A stretch of DNA of 10,486 bases from Pseudomonadota bacterium (GCA_021780395.1 JAJXYU010000126.1:1-10486), one strand, 5' to 3'. Shown: positions 1 to 8,477, counted from the first letter of the stretch. Numbers and translations: made by a program. The notes: generated by a model from the sequence alone, not told the origin.

Positions 1-9
1 CCTGCACCG

Positions 10-864
10 TCAACCGCCGGTCGCGAAGCCCGGATAGAGCGTCATGCCGCCGTCCACGTAGAGCGTCGTGCCGACGACGTAGTCGGAGTGATCCGACGCG
101 AGCCACACCGCCGCGCGCGCGATGTCCTCGGGCTCGCCGATGCGCCCGTAGGGCACGAGCGTCATCAGCCGGGCGTATGCCGCCGGCGTGTCCCACGCCG
201 TGGTGTTGATCGGCGTGCGGATCGCGCCCGGCGCGATGCCGTTCACCCGGATCCGCAACGGGGCGACCTCCTGCGCGAGGCTCTCCATCAGCAGCTTGAT
301 GCCCCCCTTCGAGGTCGCGTAGTTCGCGTGGCCGCCCCACGGGATCGTCTGATGCACGGAGCTCATGCAGATGATCTTGCCGGCCGCGCACGAGACCGAC
401 GGGACCACGCCGCGGCGCATGAACTCGCGAATCGCCGCGCGTGAACACAGGAACTGGCCGGTCAGGTTGATGTTGATCACCGTGTTCCACTGCTCGATCG
501 TCATCTCGTGGAACGCCGCGTCGCGTTGGAGCCCCGCGTTCGCGACCAGGATGTCGATCGTGCCGAACCCGCGGATCGCCTCGGCGAACATCCGATCCAC
601 CTCGGCTTCCGAGGAGACGTCGGCCTTGATCGCGACCGCGTTCACGCCGTGGCCGCGGATCTCGTCGACGACCGCGCGCGCGGCGTCGTCGCCGACGACG
701 TAGTTCACGACGACGTCGGCGCCGGCCGCGCCGAGCGCGATCGCGATCGCGCGGCCGATGCCGGAATTCGCGCCGGTCACGAGCGCCTTCTGTCCCGCGA
801 GCACCGGATGGGCGGGCAGCTTCGGGGCGGTCGAGGCGGGCGGGGTGGGGGCGTTCGAGTTCAT
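10..864 (-). CDS. Glucose 1-dehydrogenase-like SDR oxidoreductase
   Basis: A 284-residue classical short-chain dehydrogenase. It carries the nucleotide-binding TGANSGIG at residues 30-37, NAG at 109-111, a catalytic Asn near 133, and the Ser169 / Tyr182 / Lys186 triad (YATSK). The segments MSSVHQTIPW, PGAIRTPIN, IGEPEDIA and VDGGMTLYP closely follow the pattern I know from Bacillus glucose 1-dehydrogenases (beta-D-glucose to glucono-lactone with NAD(P)+). That is the best guess, but substrate cannot be fixed from sequence. Two oddities: a Pro/Ala-rich N-terminal tail of about 20 residues before the Rossmann fold, and a loop at about 152-161 (GVVPSVSCAA) that looks several residues longer than in the Bacillus enzymes. 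The start is chosen because an AGGAG (complement of 875-879) lies 10 bases upstream and no other Met fits. The gene is divergent from the quinone oxidoreductase gene. It is probably cytoplasmic, since no signal peptide is visible. Confidence 0.9.
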   Translation of the reverse strand: MNSNAPTPPASTAPKLPAHPVLAGQKALVTGANSGIGRAIAIALGAAGADVVVNYVVGDDAARAVVDEIRGHGVNAVAIKADVSSEAEVDRMFAEAIRGFGTIDILVANAGLQRDAAFHEMTIEQWNTVININLTGQFLCSRAAIREFMRRGVVPSVSCAAGKIICMSSVHQTIPWGGHANYATSKGGIKLLMESLAQEVAPLRIRVNGIAPGAIRTPINTTAWDTPAAYARLMTLVPYGRIGEPEDIARAAVWLASDHSDYVVGTTLYVDGGMTLYPGFATGG

Positions 865-981
865 CGCGGCGGTACTCCTGCGGGAAAAAGCGTGTGCAGA
901 GCATATACTTCGTCGTGCGCACCGCAAGCGATGCCGGTCTGCCCGGCGGTGCGAGCCGCATGTCCCCCACTGGAGATCCGT
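865..981. promoter_or_regulatory. Divergent promoter region, SDR / quinone oxidoreductase
   Basis: This is the 117-bp spacer between two divergent starts. For the minus-strand SDR gene there is a TTGCGG (complement of 922-927), 16 bases, then TATGCT (complement of 900-905), a modest sigma-70-like match that would give a leader of roughly 30 nt. For the plus-strand gene TATACT at 904-909 is a good -10 match, but I see no convincing -35 box upstream of it. The AT-rich patch CATATACTT stands out in this GC-rich DNA. The two candidate -10 elements overlap, so the genes could compete for polymerase. No clear operator palindrome is visible. These are consensus matches only. Confidence 0.35.
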
Positions 982-1980
982 ATGCCGCAGCTGCCCTCGA
1001 CGATGTCGGTGATCGACGTGAAGGCGCCGGGTGGGCCGGAGCAGATGGTGCTCGCGACGCGCCCGGTCCCGCGACCGGGCGCCGGCGAGGTGTTGTTGCG
1101 CGTCGCGGCGGCCGGGGTGAACCGGCCCGACGTGCTGCAGCGGCGCGGCGCCTATCCGCCGCCGCCCGGCGCCTCGGAGATCCTCGGACTCGAGGTCGCC
1201 GGCGAGGTCGTCGCGCTCGGCGACGGGGTCACCGGTCTCGCGCCCGGCGATCGCGTCACTGCGCTGCTCGCGGGCGGCGGGTATGCCGAGTACGCGGTCG
1301 CCGCGGCGCCGCTGTGCCTCGCGATTCCGGCGGGGCTCGGCGTCGTCGAGGCGGCGGCGCTGCCGGAGACCTTCTTCACGGTCTGGACGAACCTGTTCGA
1401 GCGCGGCGGCTGCAAGGCGGGCGACACCGTGCTGGTCCACGGCGGCACCAGCGGGATCGGCACGGTCGCGATCCAGCTCGCGACGGCGTTCGGCGCGCGC
1501 GTGCTCGCGACCGCGGGGAGCGCGTCGAAGGCGCGCGCCTGCGAGCGGATCGGCGCCGCGCGCGGCATCGACTACAAGACCGAGGACTTCGTCGCCGTGG
1601 TCGCTCAGGAAACGCAGAGCCGCGGCGCCGACCTGATCCTCGACATGGTCGCGGGCCCGTACGTCGCGCGCAATCTCGCCGCGGCGGCGATGGACGCACG
1701 GATCGTCGTCATCGGCCTGCAGGGCGGGGAACGCGCGGAGGTCGACTTCGGTCTGCTGATGCGCAAGCGCCTGCTGCTCACCGGCTCGACGCTGCGGCCG
1801 CGCACGGTCGCCCAGAAGGCGGCGATCGCCGAGGGCCTGCGCCGTCAGGTGTGGCCGCTGCTCGCCGCCGGCAAGGTCCGGCCGCTGGTACACGCGACGT
1901 TCCCGCTCGCCGAGGCCGCCGCCGCCCATCGGTTGATGGAATCATCGGCGCACGTCGGCAAGATCGTGCTGACGGTCTAG
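982..1980 (+). CDS. NAD(P)H quinone oxidoreductase, PIG3 / zeta-crystallin family
   Basis: A 332-residue zinc-independent medium-chain dehydrogenase/reductase. The N-terminal GroES-like part contains AAAGVNRPDVLQRRG (42-56), YPPPPGAS (58-65) and GLEVAGEV (69-76). The cofactor domain has the glycine-rich VHGGTSGIGTVAIQLA (152-167). C-terminal GSTLRPRT (268-275) and the HVGKIVL ending (324-330) are typical of the PIG3-type quinone oxidoreductase family. I see none of the cysteine ligands of the structural zinc lobe. The expected reaction is NAD(P)H-dependent reduction of quinones or other activated carbonyls in the cytoplasm. The true substrate is not predictable. The start at 982 is supported by GGAG at 972-975, six bases upstream. 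An in-frame Met at 1003 lies nearer the usual family start but has no comparable ribosome site. The stop overlaps the stop of the convergent fdsD gene. Length is normal for the family. Confidence 0.93.
   Translation: MPQLPSTMSVIDVKAPGGPEQMVLATRPVPRPGAGEVLLRVAAAGVNRPDVLQRRGAYPPPPGASEILGLEVAGEVVALGDGVTGLAPGDRVTALLAGGGYAEYAVAAAPLCLAIPAGLGVVEAAALPETFFTVWTNLFERGGCKAGDTVLVHGGTSGIGTVAIQLATAFGARVLATAGSASKARACERIGAARGIDYKTEDFVAVVAQETQSRGADLILDMVAGPYVARNLAAAAMDARIVVIGLQGGERAEVDFGLLMRKRLLLTGSTLRPRTVAQKAAIAEGLRRQVWPLLAAGKVRPLVHATFPLAEAAAAHRLMESSAHVGKIVLTV
1977..1980. other. Shared CTAG: overlapping convergent stop codons
   Basis: The palindrome CTAG supplies the TAG stop of the plus-strand quinone oxidoreductase (1978-1980) and the TAG stop of minus-strand fdsD (complement of 1977-1979). 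The two coding regions therefore overlap tail to tail by four bases, and there is no space for a separate terminator between them. Any terminator for either transcript must lie inside the coding region of the other. Confidence 0.95.
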
Positions 1981-2234
1981 GGGCCGGGCCCCGCCGACCC
2001 CGACCCGGGCGCCGCCGATCCGGCCGCCGCGATGCGGCGCGCGGCCTCGAGCGCGAGATCGGCGAAGCCGCCCTCGCCCGACCGCACGCGCTCGACGAGC
2101 CGTTCGCGCATCCGCCGCGTCCAGAACTTCTGGATGTGGTTCACGATGCCGCCGACCGCTTCCTCGCGGTCCGACTCGCCGTGGAAGAACGCGGCAATGT
2201 CGTTCGCCATCTTGATCAGATGATCGTCGCTCAT
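1977..2234 (-). CDS. fdsD: Formate dehydrogenase subunit delta (FdsD)
   Basis: An 85-residue small subunit matching the FdsD family (NAD-dependent formate dehydrogenase, delta subunit). Diagnostic features are LIKMANDIAAFF (6-17), the acidic EEAV (24-27), and IVNHIQKFWTRRMR (30-43), which resembles the family's N/DHI..FW.PRMR core. FdsD is a small cytoplasmic subunit needed for assembly or activity of the FdsGBA complex; its exact role is not settled. The gene starts 7 bases after the fdsA stop, so it is surely cotranscribed. The ribosome site is weak (GAAG about 12 bases upstream), suggesting coupling to fdsA translation. Residues 68-85 are a low-complexity Ala/Gly/Ser/Pro tail that runs to the stop shared with the neighbouring convergent gene. 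This tail looks like an extension beyond the conserved part. fdsC, usually found between fdsA and fdsD, is absent here. Confidence 0.9.
   Translation of the reverse strand: MSDDHLIKMANDIAAFFHGESDREEAVGGIVNHIQKFWTRRMRERLVERVRSGEGGFADLALEAARRIAAAGSAAPGSGSAGPGP
1980..1992. repeat. 13-bp GC palindrome at convergent gene ends
   Basis: GGGGCC at 1980-1985 and GGCCCC at 1987-1992 form a perfect inverted repeat around a single G, directly after the quinone oxidoreductase stop and inside the last codons of fdsD. As RNA it could fold with four G-C pairs and a five-base loop. No T-run follows on either strand, so it is not a standard intrinsic terminator. It may simply reflect the low-complexity FdsD tail. 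Confidence 0.3.
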
Positions 2235-2241
2235 GTCGGCA

Positions 2242-5094
2242 TCACTTCGTCACGAACACGTCCGCACCACGCAACAGCGTCGCCTGCGTCTCGCGCTGCT
2301 CCCGGAAGCGCCGCTGCCACTCCGAAGGCTGGCTCACCCGCGTGACCTGCACCGCGGTGACCTTGTATTCCGGACAGTTCGTCGCCCAGTCCGAATTGTC
2401 GGTCGTGATCACGTTCGTGCCGCAGTCCGGGAAGTGGAACGTCGTGTAGACGACCCCGGGCTGTACGCGCTCCGTGATGATCGCGCGAAGCACGGTTTCA
2501 CCGGAGCGGCTCGCGATGCCGACCCAGTCGCCGTCCGCGATGCCGCGTTCCTCGGCGTCGTGCGGATGGATCTCGAGGCGGTCCTCGTCGTGCCACTGGA
2601 CGTTCGGCGTGCGCCGCGTCTGCGCGCCGACGTTGTATTGGGAGAGGATCCGGCCGGTCGTGAGCAGCAGCGGATAGCGCTGCGTCACCTTCTCGTCCGT
2701 CGGCACGTACTCGGTCACGAGGAAGCGGCCCTTGCCGCGGACGAACTCGTCCACATGCATCGTCGGCGTGCCTTCCGGGTGCGCGTCGTTGCACGGCCAC
2801 TGCACGCTGCCGAGCCGGTCGATCTTCTCGAAGCTCATCCCGGTGAAGGTCGGCGTGAGGCGCGCGATCTCCTCCATGATCTGCGACGGGTGCTCGTAGT
2901 TCATCGGGTAGCCCATCGCGTTGGAGAGCAGCTGGGTCACCTGCCAGTCGGCGTACCCGTTCTTCGGCTCCATGACCTTGCGCACGCGGGAGACCCGGCG
3001 CTCGGCGTTGGTGAACGTGCCGTCCTTCTCGAGGAAGGTCGAGCCGGGCAGGAACACGTGCGCGAACTTCGCGGTCTCGTTCAGGAACAGGTCCTGGACG
3101 ATCACGCATTCCATCGCGCCGAGCGCGGCGGTCACGTGCTGGGTGTTCGGATCCGACTGGGCGATGTCCTCGCCCTCGACGTAGAGCGCCTTGAACTCGC
3201 CGTCCAGCGCCGCCTCGAACATGTTCGGGATCCGCAGCCCTGGCTCGTTCTGCAGGCTCACGCCCCAGGCGCGTTCGAACGCGCCGCGCACCGCGTCGTC
3301 GCTCACGTGCCGGTAGCCCGGGAACTCGTGCGGGAACGAACCCATGTCGCAGGAGCCCTGGACGTTGTTCTGGCCGCGCAGCGGATTCACGCCGACGCCT
3401 TCGCGCCCGAGGTTGCCGGTCGCCATCGCGAGGTTCGCGATCGCCATGACCGCGGTCGAGCCCTGGCTGTGTTCGGTCACGCCGAGGCCGTAATAGATCG
3501 CCGCGTTGCCAGCCTCCGCGTACAGGCGCGCCGCTGCGCGCACCGCGGCGGCGGGAACGCCGGTCACGGCCGCCATCGCCTCCGGGGAGTTGCGCTCCTC
3601 GGCGACGAACCGCCGCCATTTCTCGAACGCCGGCGCCTCGCAGCGCGCCCGCACGAACGCCTCGTCGACCAGCCCCTCGGTCACGACGACGTGCGCGAGG
3701 CTGTTCAGCAGCGCCACGTTCGTGCCCGGGCGCAACTGCAGATGGTGGGCGGCGGCGATGTGCGGGGTGCGCACGAGGTCGATCCGCCGCGGATCGGCGA
3801 CGATCAGCTGCGCGCCCTCGCGCAGCCGCCGCTTCATCTGCGAGCCGAACACCGGGTGGGCGTCGGTCGGGTTCGCGCCGATCACGAAGATCACGTCGGC
3901 CTGCATCACCGAGTCGAAGCTCTGGGTGCCGGCCGACTCGCCGAGCGTGTTCTTCAGCCCGTAGCCGGTCGGCGAATGGCAGACGCGCGCGCAGGTGTCG
4001 ACGTTGTTGTTGCCGAAGCCCGCCCGGACCAGCTTCTGCACGAGGTAGGTCTCCTCGTTCGTGCAGCGGGAGGAGGTGATGCCGCCGATCGAATCCCGGC
4101 CGTACTTGCGCTGGATACGCTTGAGCTCCGAGGCCGCGTACGCGATCGCCTCGTCCCAGCTCACCTCGCGCCACGGATCGCTCACCTTGGCGCGGATCAT
4201 CGGCTTCACGATCCGGTCGGGGTGCGTCGCGTAGCCGATCGCGAACCGGCCTTTCACGCAGGAATGGCCGTGGTTCGCGTGCCCGTCCTTGTTCGGAACC
4301 ATCCGCACGATCTCCTCGCCGCGCATCTCCGCGCGGAACGAGCAGCCGACACCGCAGTACGCGCAGGTCGTCACGACGCTGTGCTCGGCCTGACCCTTCG
4401 CGATCAGGGTGTTCTCCGAGAGCGTCGCGGTCGGGCAGGCCTGCACGCACGCGCCACAGGACACGCACTCGGAGTCCAGGAACGTCTCGCCCTGGCTTGC
4501 CGCGACCTTGGAGTCGAAGCCGCGTCCCTCGATCGTGAGCGCGAACGTGCCCTGGCGTTCCTCGCAGGCGCGCACGCAGCGGGAGCAGACGATGCACTTC
4601 GCCGGATCGAAGGTGAAGTATGGGTTGCTGGTATCCGGCTTGGCGTCGAGGTGATTCCCGCCCTCGTAGCCGTAACGCACCTCGCGCAGCCCCACCGCGC
4701 CCGCCATGTCCTGCAGCTCGCAGTGGCCGTTCGCGGGGCAGGTCAGGCAGTCGAGCGGATGGTCGGAGATGTAGAGCTCCATCACCCCGCGGCGGACCTT
4801 CGCGAGCCGCTCGTTCTGCGTGGCGACCTTCATGCCGGGCGCGACCGGCGTCGTGCACGACGCGGGCAGGCCCTTCACGCCCTCGATCTGCACCAGGCAC
4901 AAGCGGCAGGAACCGAACGGCTCGAGCTGTTCGGTCGCGCAGAGCTTCGGAATCTTCGTGCCCACGATCGCCGCGGCTCGCATCACCGACGTGCCCTCGG
5001 GCACGGTGACCTCGACGCCGTCGATCGTGAGCGTCACCGGCTTCGTGGCGGTGCTCGCCGGGGTCCCGAGATCCTGTTCGACGATGGAATACAT
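2242..5094 (-). CDS. fdsA: NAD-dependent formate dehydrogenase, catalytic alpha subunit
   Basis: A 950-residue molybdoenzyme subunit that oxidises formate to CO2 in the cytoplasm. Domains in order: a [2Fe-2S] ferredoxin-like domain (C52, C63, C66, C80); a His-Cys [4Fe-4S] site (H112, C116, C119, C125); a two-cluster ferredoxin domain (C167/C170/C173/C177 and C210/C213/C216/C220); then the bis-MGD domain with its own [4Fe-4S] (C244, C247, C251, C279). The metal ligand is cysteine (VDTCARVCHSPTG, C372 followed by H373), where selenoenzymes such as E. coli FdhF have selenocysteine. The C-terminal molybdopterin dinucleotide-binding domain covers about 800-920. Length and cluster set match FdsA of Cupriavidus and Rhodobacter. 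The start is fixed by AGAGGA six bases upstream, 20 bases after the fdsB stop. Maturation needs bis-MGD synthesis and an FdhD/FdsC-type sulfur transferase, which is not in this window. Mo versus W cannot be read from sequence. Confidence 0.97.
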   Translation of the reverse strand: MYSIVEQDLGTPASTATKPVTLTIDGVEVTVPEGTSVMRAAAIVGTKIPKLCATEQLEPFGSCRLCLVQIEGVKGLPASCTTPVAPGMKVATQNERLAKVRRGVMELYISDHPLDCLTCPANGHCELQDMAGAVGLREVRYGYEGGNHLDAKPDTSNPYFTFDPAKCIVCSRCVRACEERQGTFALTIEGRGFDSKVAASQGETFLDSECVSCGACVQACPTATLSENTLIAKGQAEHSVVTTCAYCGVGCSFRAEMRGEEIVRMVPNKDGHANHGHSCVKGRFAIGYATHPDRIVKPMIRAKVSDPWREVSWDEAIAYAASELKRIQRKYGRDSIGGITSSRCTNEETYLVQKLVRAGFGNNNVDTCARVCHSPTGYGLKNTLGESAGTQSFDSVMQADVIFVIGANPTDAHPVFGSQMKRRLREGAQLIVADPRRIDLVRTPHIAAAHHLQLRPGTNVALLNSLAHVVVTEGLVDEAFVRARCEAPAFEKWRRFVAEERNSPEAMAAVTGVPAAAVRAAARLYAEAGNAAIYYGLGVTEHSQGSTAVMAIANLAMATGNLGREGVGVNPLRGQNNVQGSCDMGSFPHEFPGYRHVSDDAVRGAFERAWGVSLQNEPGLRIPNMFEAALDGEFKALYVEGEDIAQSDPNTQHVTAALGAMECVIVQDLFLNETAKFAHVFLPGSTFLEKDGTFTNAERRVSRVRKVMEPKNGYADWQVTQLLSNAMGYPMNYEHPSQIMEEIARLTPTFTGMSFEKIDRLGSVQWPCNDAHPEGTPTMHVDEFVRGKGRFLVTEYVPTDEKVTQRYPLLLTTGRILSQYNVGAQTRRTPNVQWHDEDRLEIHPHDAEERGIADGDWVGIASRSGETVLRAIITERVQPGVVYTTFHFPDCGTNVITTDNSDWATNCPEYKVTAVQVTRVSQPSEWQRRFREQRETQATLLRGADVFVTK

Positions 5095-5114
5095 GGCTGA
5101 TCCTCTGGGAATGC

Positions 5115-6670
<1,556 letters not shown>

Positions 6671-6674
<4 letters not shown>

Positions 6675-7195
6675 CGCCCGCTCCTCGCGCGCGCGACGAT
6701 CTCGTCGAATCGCCGCGCGTCGACGCGACCCTCGATCGCGTCGTCGATCATCACCGACGGGCCGAGCGCGCAATTGCCGAGGCAGTAGACCGCTTCGAGG
6801 GTGATCGCGCCGTCCGCGGTCGTGCCGTGCCAGTCCACACCGAGGTGGCGCTTCGCGTGTTCTTCGAGCGCGGCGGCGCCGACCGACTGGCACGCTTCGG
6901 CGCGACAGATCCTGAGCACGCGGCGGCCGGGTTTCGCGGTCCGGAAATAATGATAGAAGCTCAGCACGCCGTGCACTTCGGCGCGCGACAGGTTCAGTTC
7001 CTGCGCGATCAGCGGAACCGCCGCCGCCGGCACGTAGGACAGCGCATCCTGGATCGCGTGCAGGATCGGCAGCAGCGCGCCCGGAGAGTCCTTGAGGCGC
7101 GCGCAGGCTGCGAGCGTGGTCGCACGCGCCGCGGCGTCGAGATCGGCGGGCTCGGATCGGTTCGAATTCAGGCGTGTCGGTGCTGGCGTGGTCAT
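6671..7195 (-). CDS. fdsG: Formate dehydrogenase subunit gamma, NuoE-like
   Basis: A 174-residue protein of the 24-kDa NuoE/HoxE family. An N-terminal helical part includes [16 protein letters not shown] (41-56) and [16 protein letters not shown] (69-84). A thioredoxin-fold [2Fe-2S] domain follows with ligands C97, C102, C138 and C142 (CRAEAC and CLGNC). It relays electrons between FdsA and the FdsB flavin in the cytoplasmic complex. It is the first gene of the operon and overlaps fdsB by four bases. The first roughly 25 residues are poorly conserved in character, and the ribosome site is weak (AGAGA close to the ATG, no good AGGAGG), so the start is likely but not certain. The upstream region, shared with a divergent gene, must hold the operon promoter. 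No LysR-type fdsR gene lies next to it. Confidence 0.95.
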
Positions 7196-7382
7196 TCTCT
7201 GGCTCGGGGTACGTTCAACCGATAATCATAACCTGAAAGATTCGCATCGGGGCCTCGCAACGCGATCGTCTCGCGATTCGCCGCGGTGCTATTCTTCGGA
7301 CGCGACCTGTCCCGTCGCGGACGCGACCGGTCGCGACGATCCAGGGTGCGCCAGGGGCGTCGCGGGAGGGGGGCTTTCGACG
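7196..7382. promoter_or_regulatory. Divergent region between fdsG and the protease gene
   Basis: A 187-bp spacer holding the promoters of the fds operon (leftward) and of the aspartic protease gene (rightward). On the minus strand TATGAT (complement of 7225-7230) is a 5/6 match to a -10 box, about 30 bases before the fdsG start. A TTGCGA (complement of 7255-7260) resembles a -35 box but is 24 bases away, too far to pair normally. An activator-dependent promoter would fit, since fds operons elsewhere are controlled by a LysR-type protein, but that is inference. The stretch 7211-7240 is clearly AT-richer than its surroundings. The right half holds GC-rich repeats, annotated separately. Confidence 0.4.
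7298..7335. repeat. Direct repeat with nested palindromes, protease leader
   Basis: GGACGCGACCTGTC (7298-7311) recurs as GGACGCGACCGGTC (7319-7332), 13 of 14 bases identical and offset by 21 bp, which is two turns of the helix. The second copy sits in the perfect 14-bp palindrome CGCGACCGGTCGCG (7322-7335). CGCGAC at 7301-7306 also pairs with GTCGCG at 7314-7319. The arrangement lies 48-85 bases before the protease ATG. It could be a two-site operator or a leader hairpin. No known regulator motif is recognised. Confidence 0.5.
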
Positions 7383-8390
7383 ATGCGCGAGTTCGCCGCC
7401 TTGCCGATCCGATCCACGATGTGCGCCGCCGCGCTCGCCGCGATCACGCTCGCCGCGACCGGAGCGACGGCGGCACCGGTTCCGGCTCCGGCGAGCGCGC
7501 CGCCGGCCGCCGGCGCGGCCGCGGACGAGAGCACCGCGCTCACCCCGATCATCGTGCACGCGACCGGGCCGCGGTTCGTCGCCCCGACCCGTCGCGACAG
7601 CATCGGGCGGATCTGGGCGCCGGTCTACATCGACGGCCAGGGACCGTTTCGGCTCGTGCTCGACACGGGTGCGACGCAATCCGGCGTGACCGCGACGTTC
7701 GCGTCGATCCTGCACCTGCCGCGCGATCGCACGCCGCCGGTGTTGCTGCGCGGCGTGACCGGCGTCGCGACGGTGCCGACCGTGCGACTCGCTTACCTGG
7801 CGATCGGCGACTTGACCGTCGCCGGCGCGATCGTGCCGATCCTGCCCGACGCATTCGGAGGCGCCGACGGGATCCTTGGTACCGCGGGGCTCGCCGACAA
7901 ACGGATCTTCATCGACTTCCGGCACGATCTCATCACGATCACGTACTCCCATGGACGATTTCGGTCGCGTCATTTCGAGACGCTGCATTTCCAGCCGAAC
8001 CTGCAGACGCCGATCATCGTCGATGCCCGGGTCGGCGGCGTGCGCACGAAGGCGATCATCGACACCGGCGGCGAGTTGACGATCGCGAACGATGCGTTGC
8101 GCGACGCGTTGAGGCATCCCTGGTTCCGTCCGCGGTCGCGGCCCGACAGCATCGAAGGGGCGACGCGCGCGGTGCAGACCGGCGAGATGATCGCGACGCC
8201 GGTCATCGACCTCGGGTCGATCCGGATCCGCGATCCGTACATCACCTACTCGAATCTGATGATCTTCGACCATTGGCACCTGCGCCACCGGCCGGCGATC
8301 CTGATCGGCATGGATGCGCTCGGCACGCTCGACCAGCTGGTCATCGATTACAAGCGGCATGAGCTCGATCTGCGGCCGCGGACGCCATAG
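7383..8390 (+). CDS. Exported retropepsin-like aspartic protease, two DTG domains
   Basis: A 335-residue protein with a likely signal peptide (Arg near the start, hydrophobic AAALAAITLAATG about 15-27, cleavage near 30-31), then an Ala/Pro-rich linker to about 50. Two retropepsin-like units follow. Unit one has LVLDTGATQS (91-100) and the flap-side partner ADGILG (161-166). Unit two has IIDTGGELT (225-233) and ILIGMD (306-311). Each unit therefore has a catalytic-type DTG and a downstream Ile-Leu/Ile-Gly element, so one chain could form a pepsin-like pair. It is predicted to be periplasmic; the substrate is unknown. The start is chosen for the GGAGG at 7365-7369, although its spacing of 13 bases is long. 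The next in-frame Met (residue 13) would shorten the signal peptide. The reading frame is open upstream into antisense fdsG without a better start. Proteolytic activity is inferred from motifs only. Confidence 0.82.
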   Translation: MREFAALPIRSTMCAAALAAITLAATGATAAPVPAPASAPPAAGAAADESTALTPIIVHATGPRFVAPTRRDSIGRIWAPVYIDGQGPFRLVLDTGATQSGVTATFASILHLPRDRTPPVLLRGVTGVATVPTVRLAYLAIGDLTVAGAIVPILPDAFGGADGILGTAGLADKRIFIDFRHDLITITYSHGRFRSRHFETLHFQPNLQTPIIVDARVGGVRTKAIIDTGGELTIANDALRDALRHPWFRPRSRPDSIEGATRAVQTGEMIATPVIDLGSIRIRDPYITYSNLMIFDHWHLRHRPAILIGMDALGTLDQLVIDYKRHELDLRPRTP

Positions 8391-8477
8391 CGGGCCGCTA
8401 TCCGCGGACGCACGGTCCGGACTATCATCGGACCCACGCCGCCGATGGCGCCGCCCACGTTCACCGGAGCCCTTGCG
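8391..8477 (+). promoter_or_regulatory. Spacer with hairpin enclosing a -10-like box
   Basis: GGTCCG (8414-8419) and CGGACC (8429-8434) form a perfect 6-bp inverted repeat around a nine-base loop that contains TATCAT (8423-8428), a 5/6 match to a -10 box. No -35 box is convincing. No T-run follows, so it is not a classic terminator of the protease gene. It could be an operator over a promoter for the DUF3014 gene, or an RNA hairpin between two cotranscribed genes. Confidence 0.35.

Noticed and set aside
508..981. N-terminal extension of the quinone oxidoreductase to an upstream ATG
   Set aside because: The added residues are antisense to the SDR gene and resemble no family. The ATG at 982 has a ribosome site and matches family length.
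2233..5100. A 955-codon open frame on the plus strand, covering almost all of fdsA in antisense
   Set aside because: Its translation is rich in Arg, Ala, His and Val with no recognisable domain. The minus strand encodes an unmistakable FdsA with every cluster ligand. Long antisense frames are expected in DNA this GC-rich.
7214..7237. TTCA-N16-TGAA dyad as a regulator site before fdsG
   Set aside because: Arms of only four bases with a long spacer are expected by chance, and flanking bases do not extend the match.
7092..7382. Upstream extension of the protease frame into fdsG
   Set aside because: It would be antisense to conserved fdsG and would bury the signal peptide. The start at 7383 has an upstream GGAGG.
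8445..8477. Earlier ATG for the DUF3014 protein
   Set aside because: No ribosome site precedes it, and the added 11 residues would displace the positively charged start of the membrane helix.
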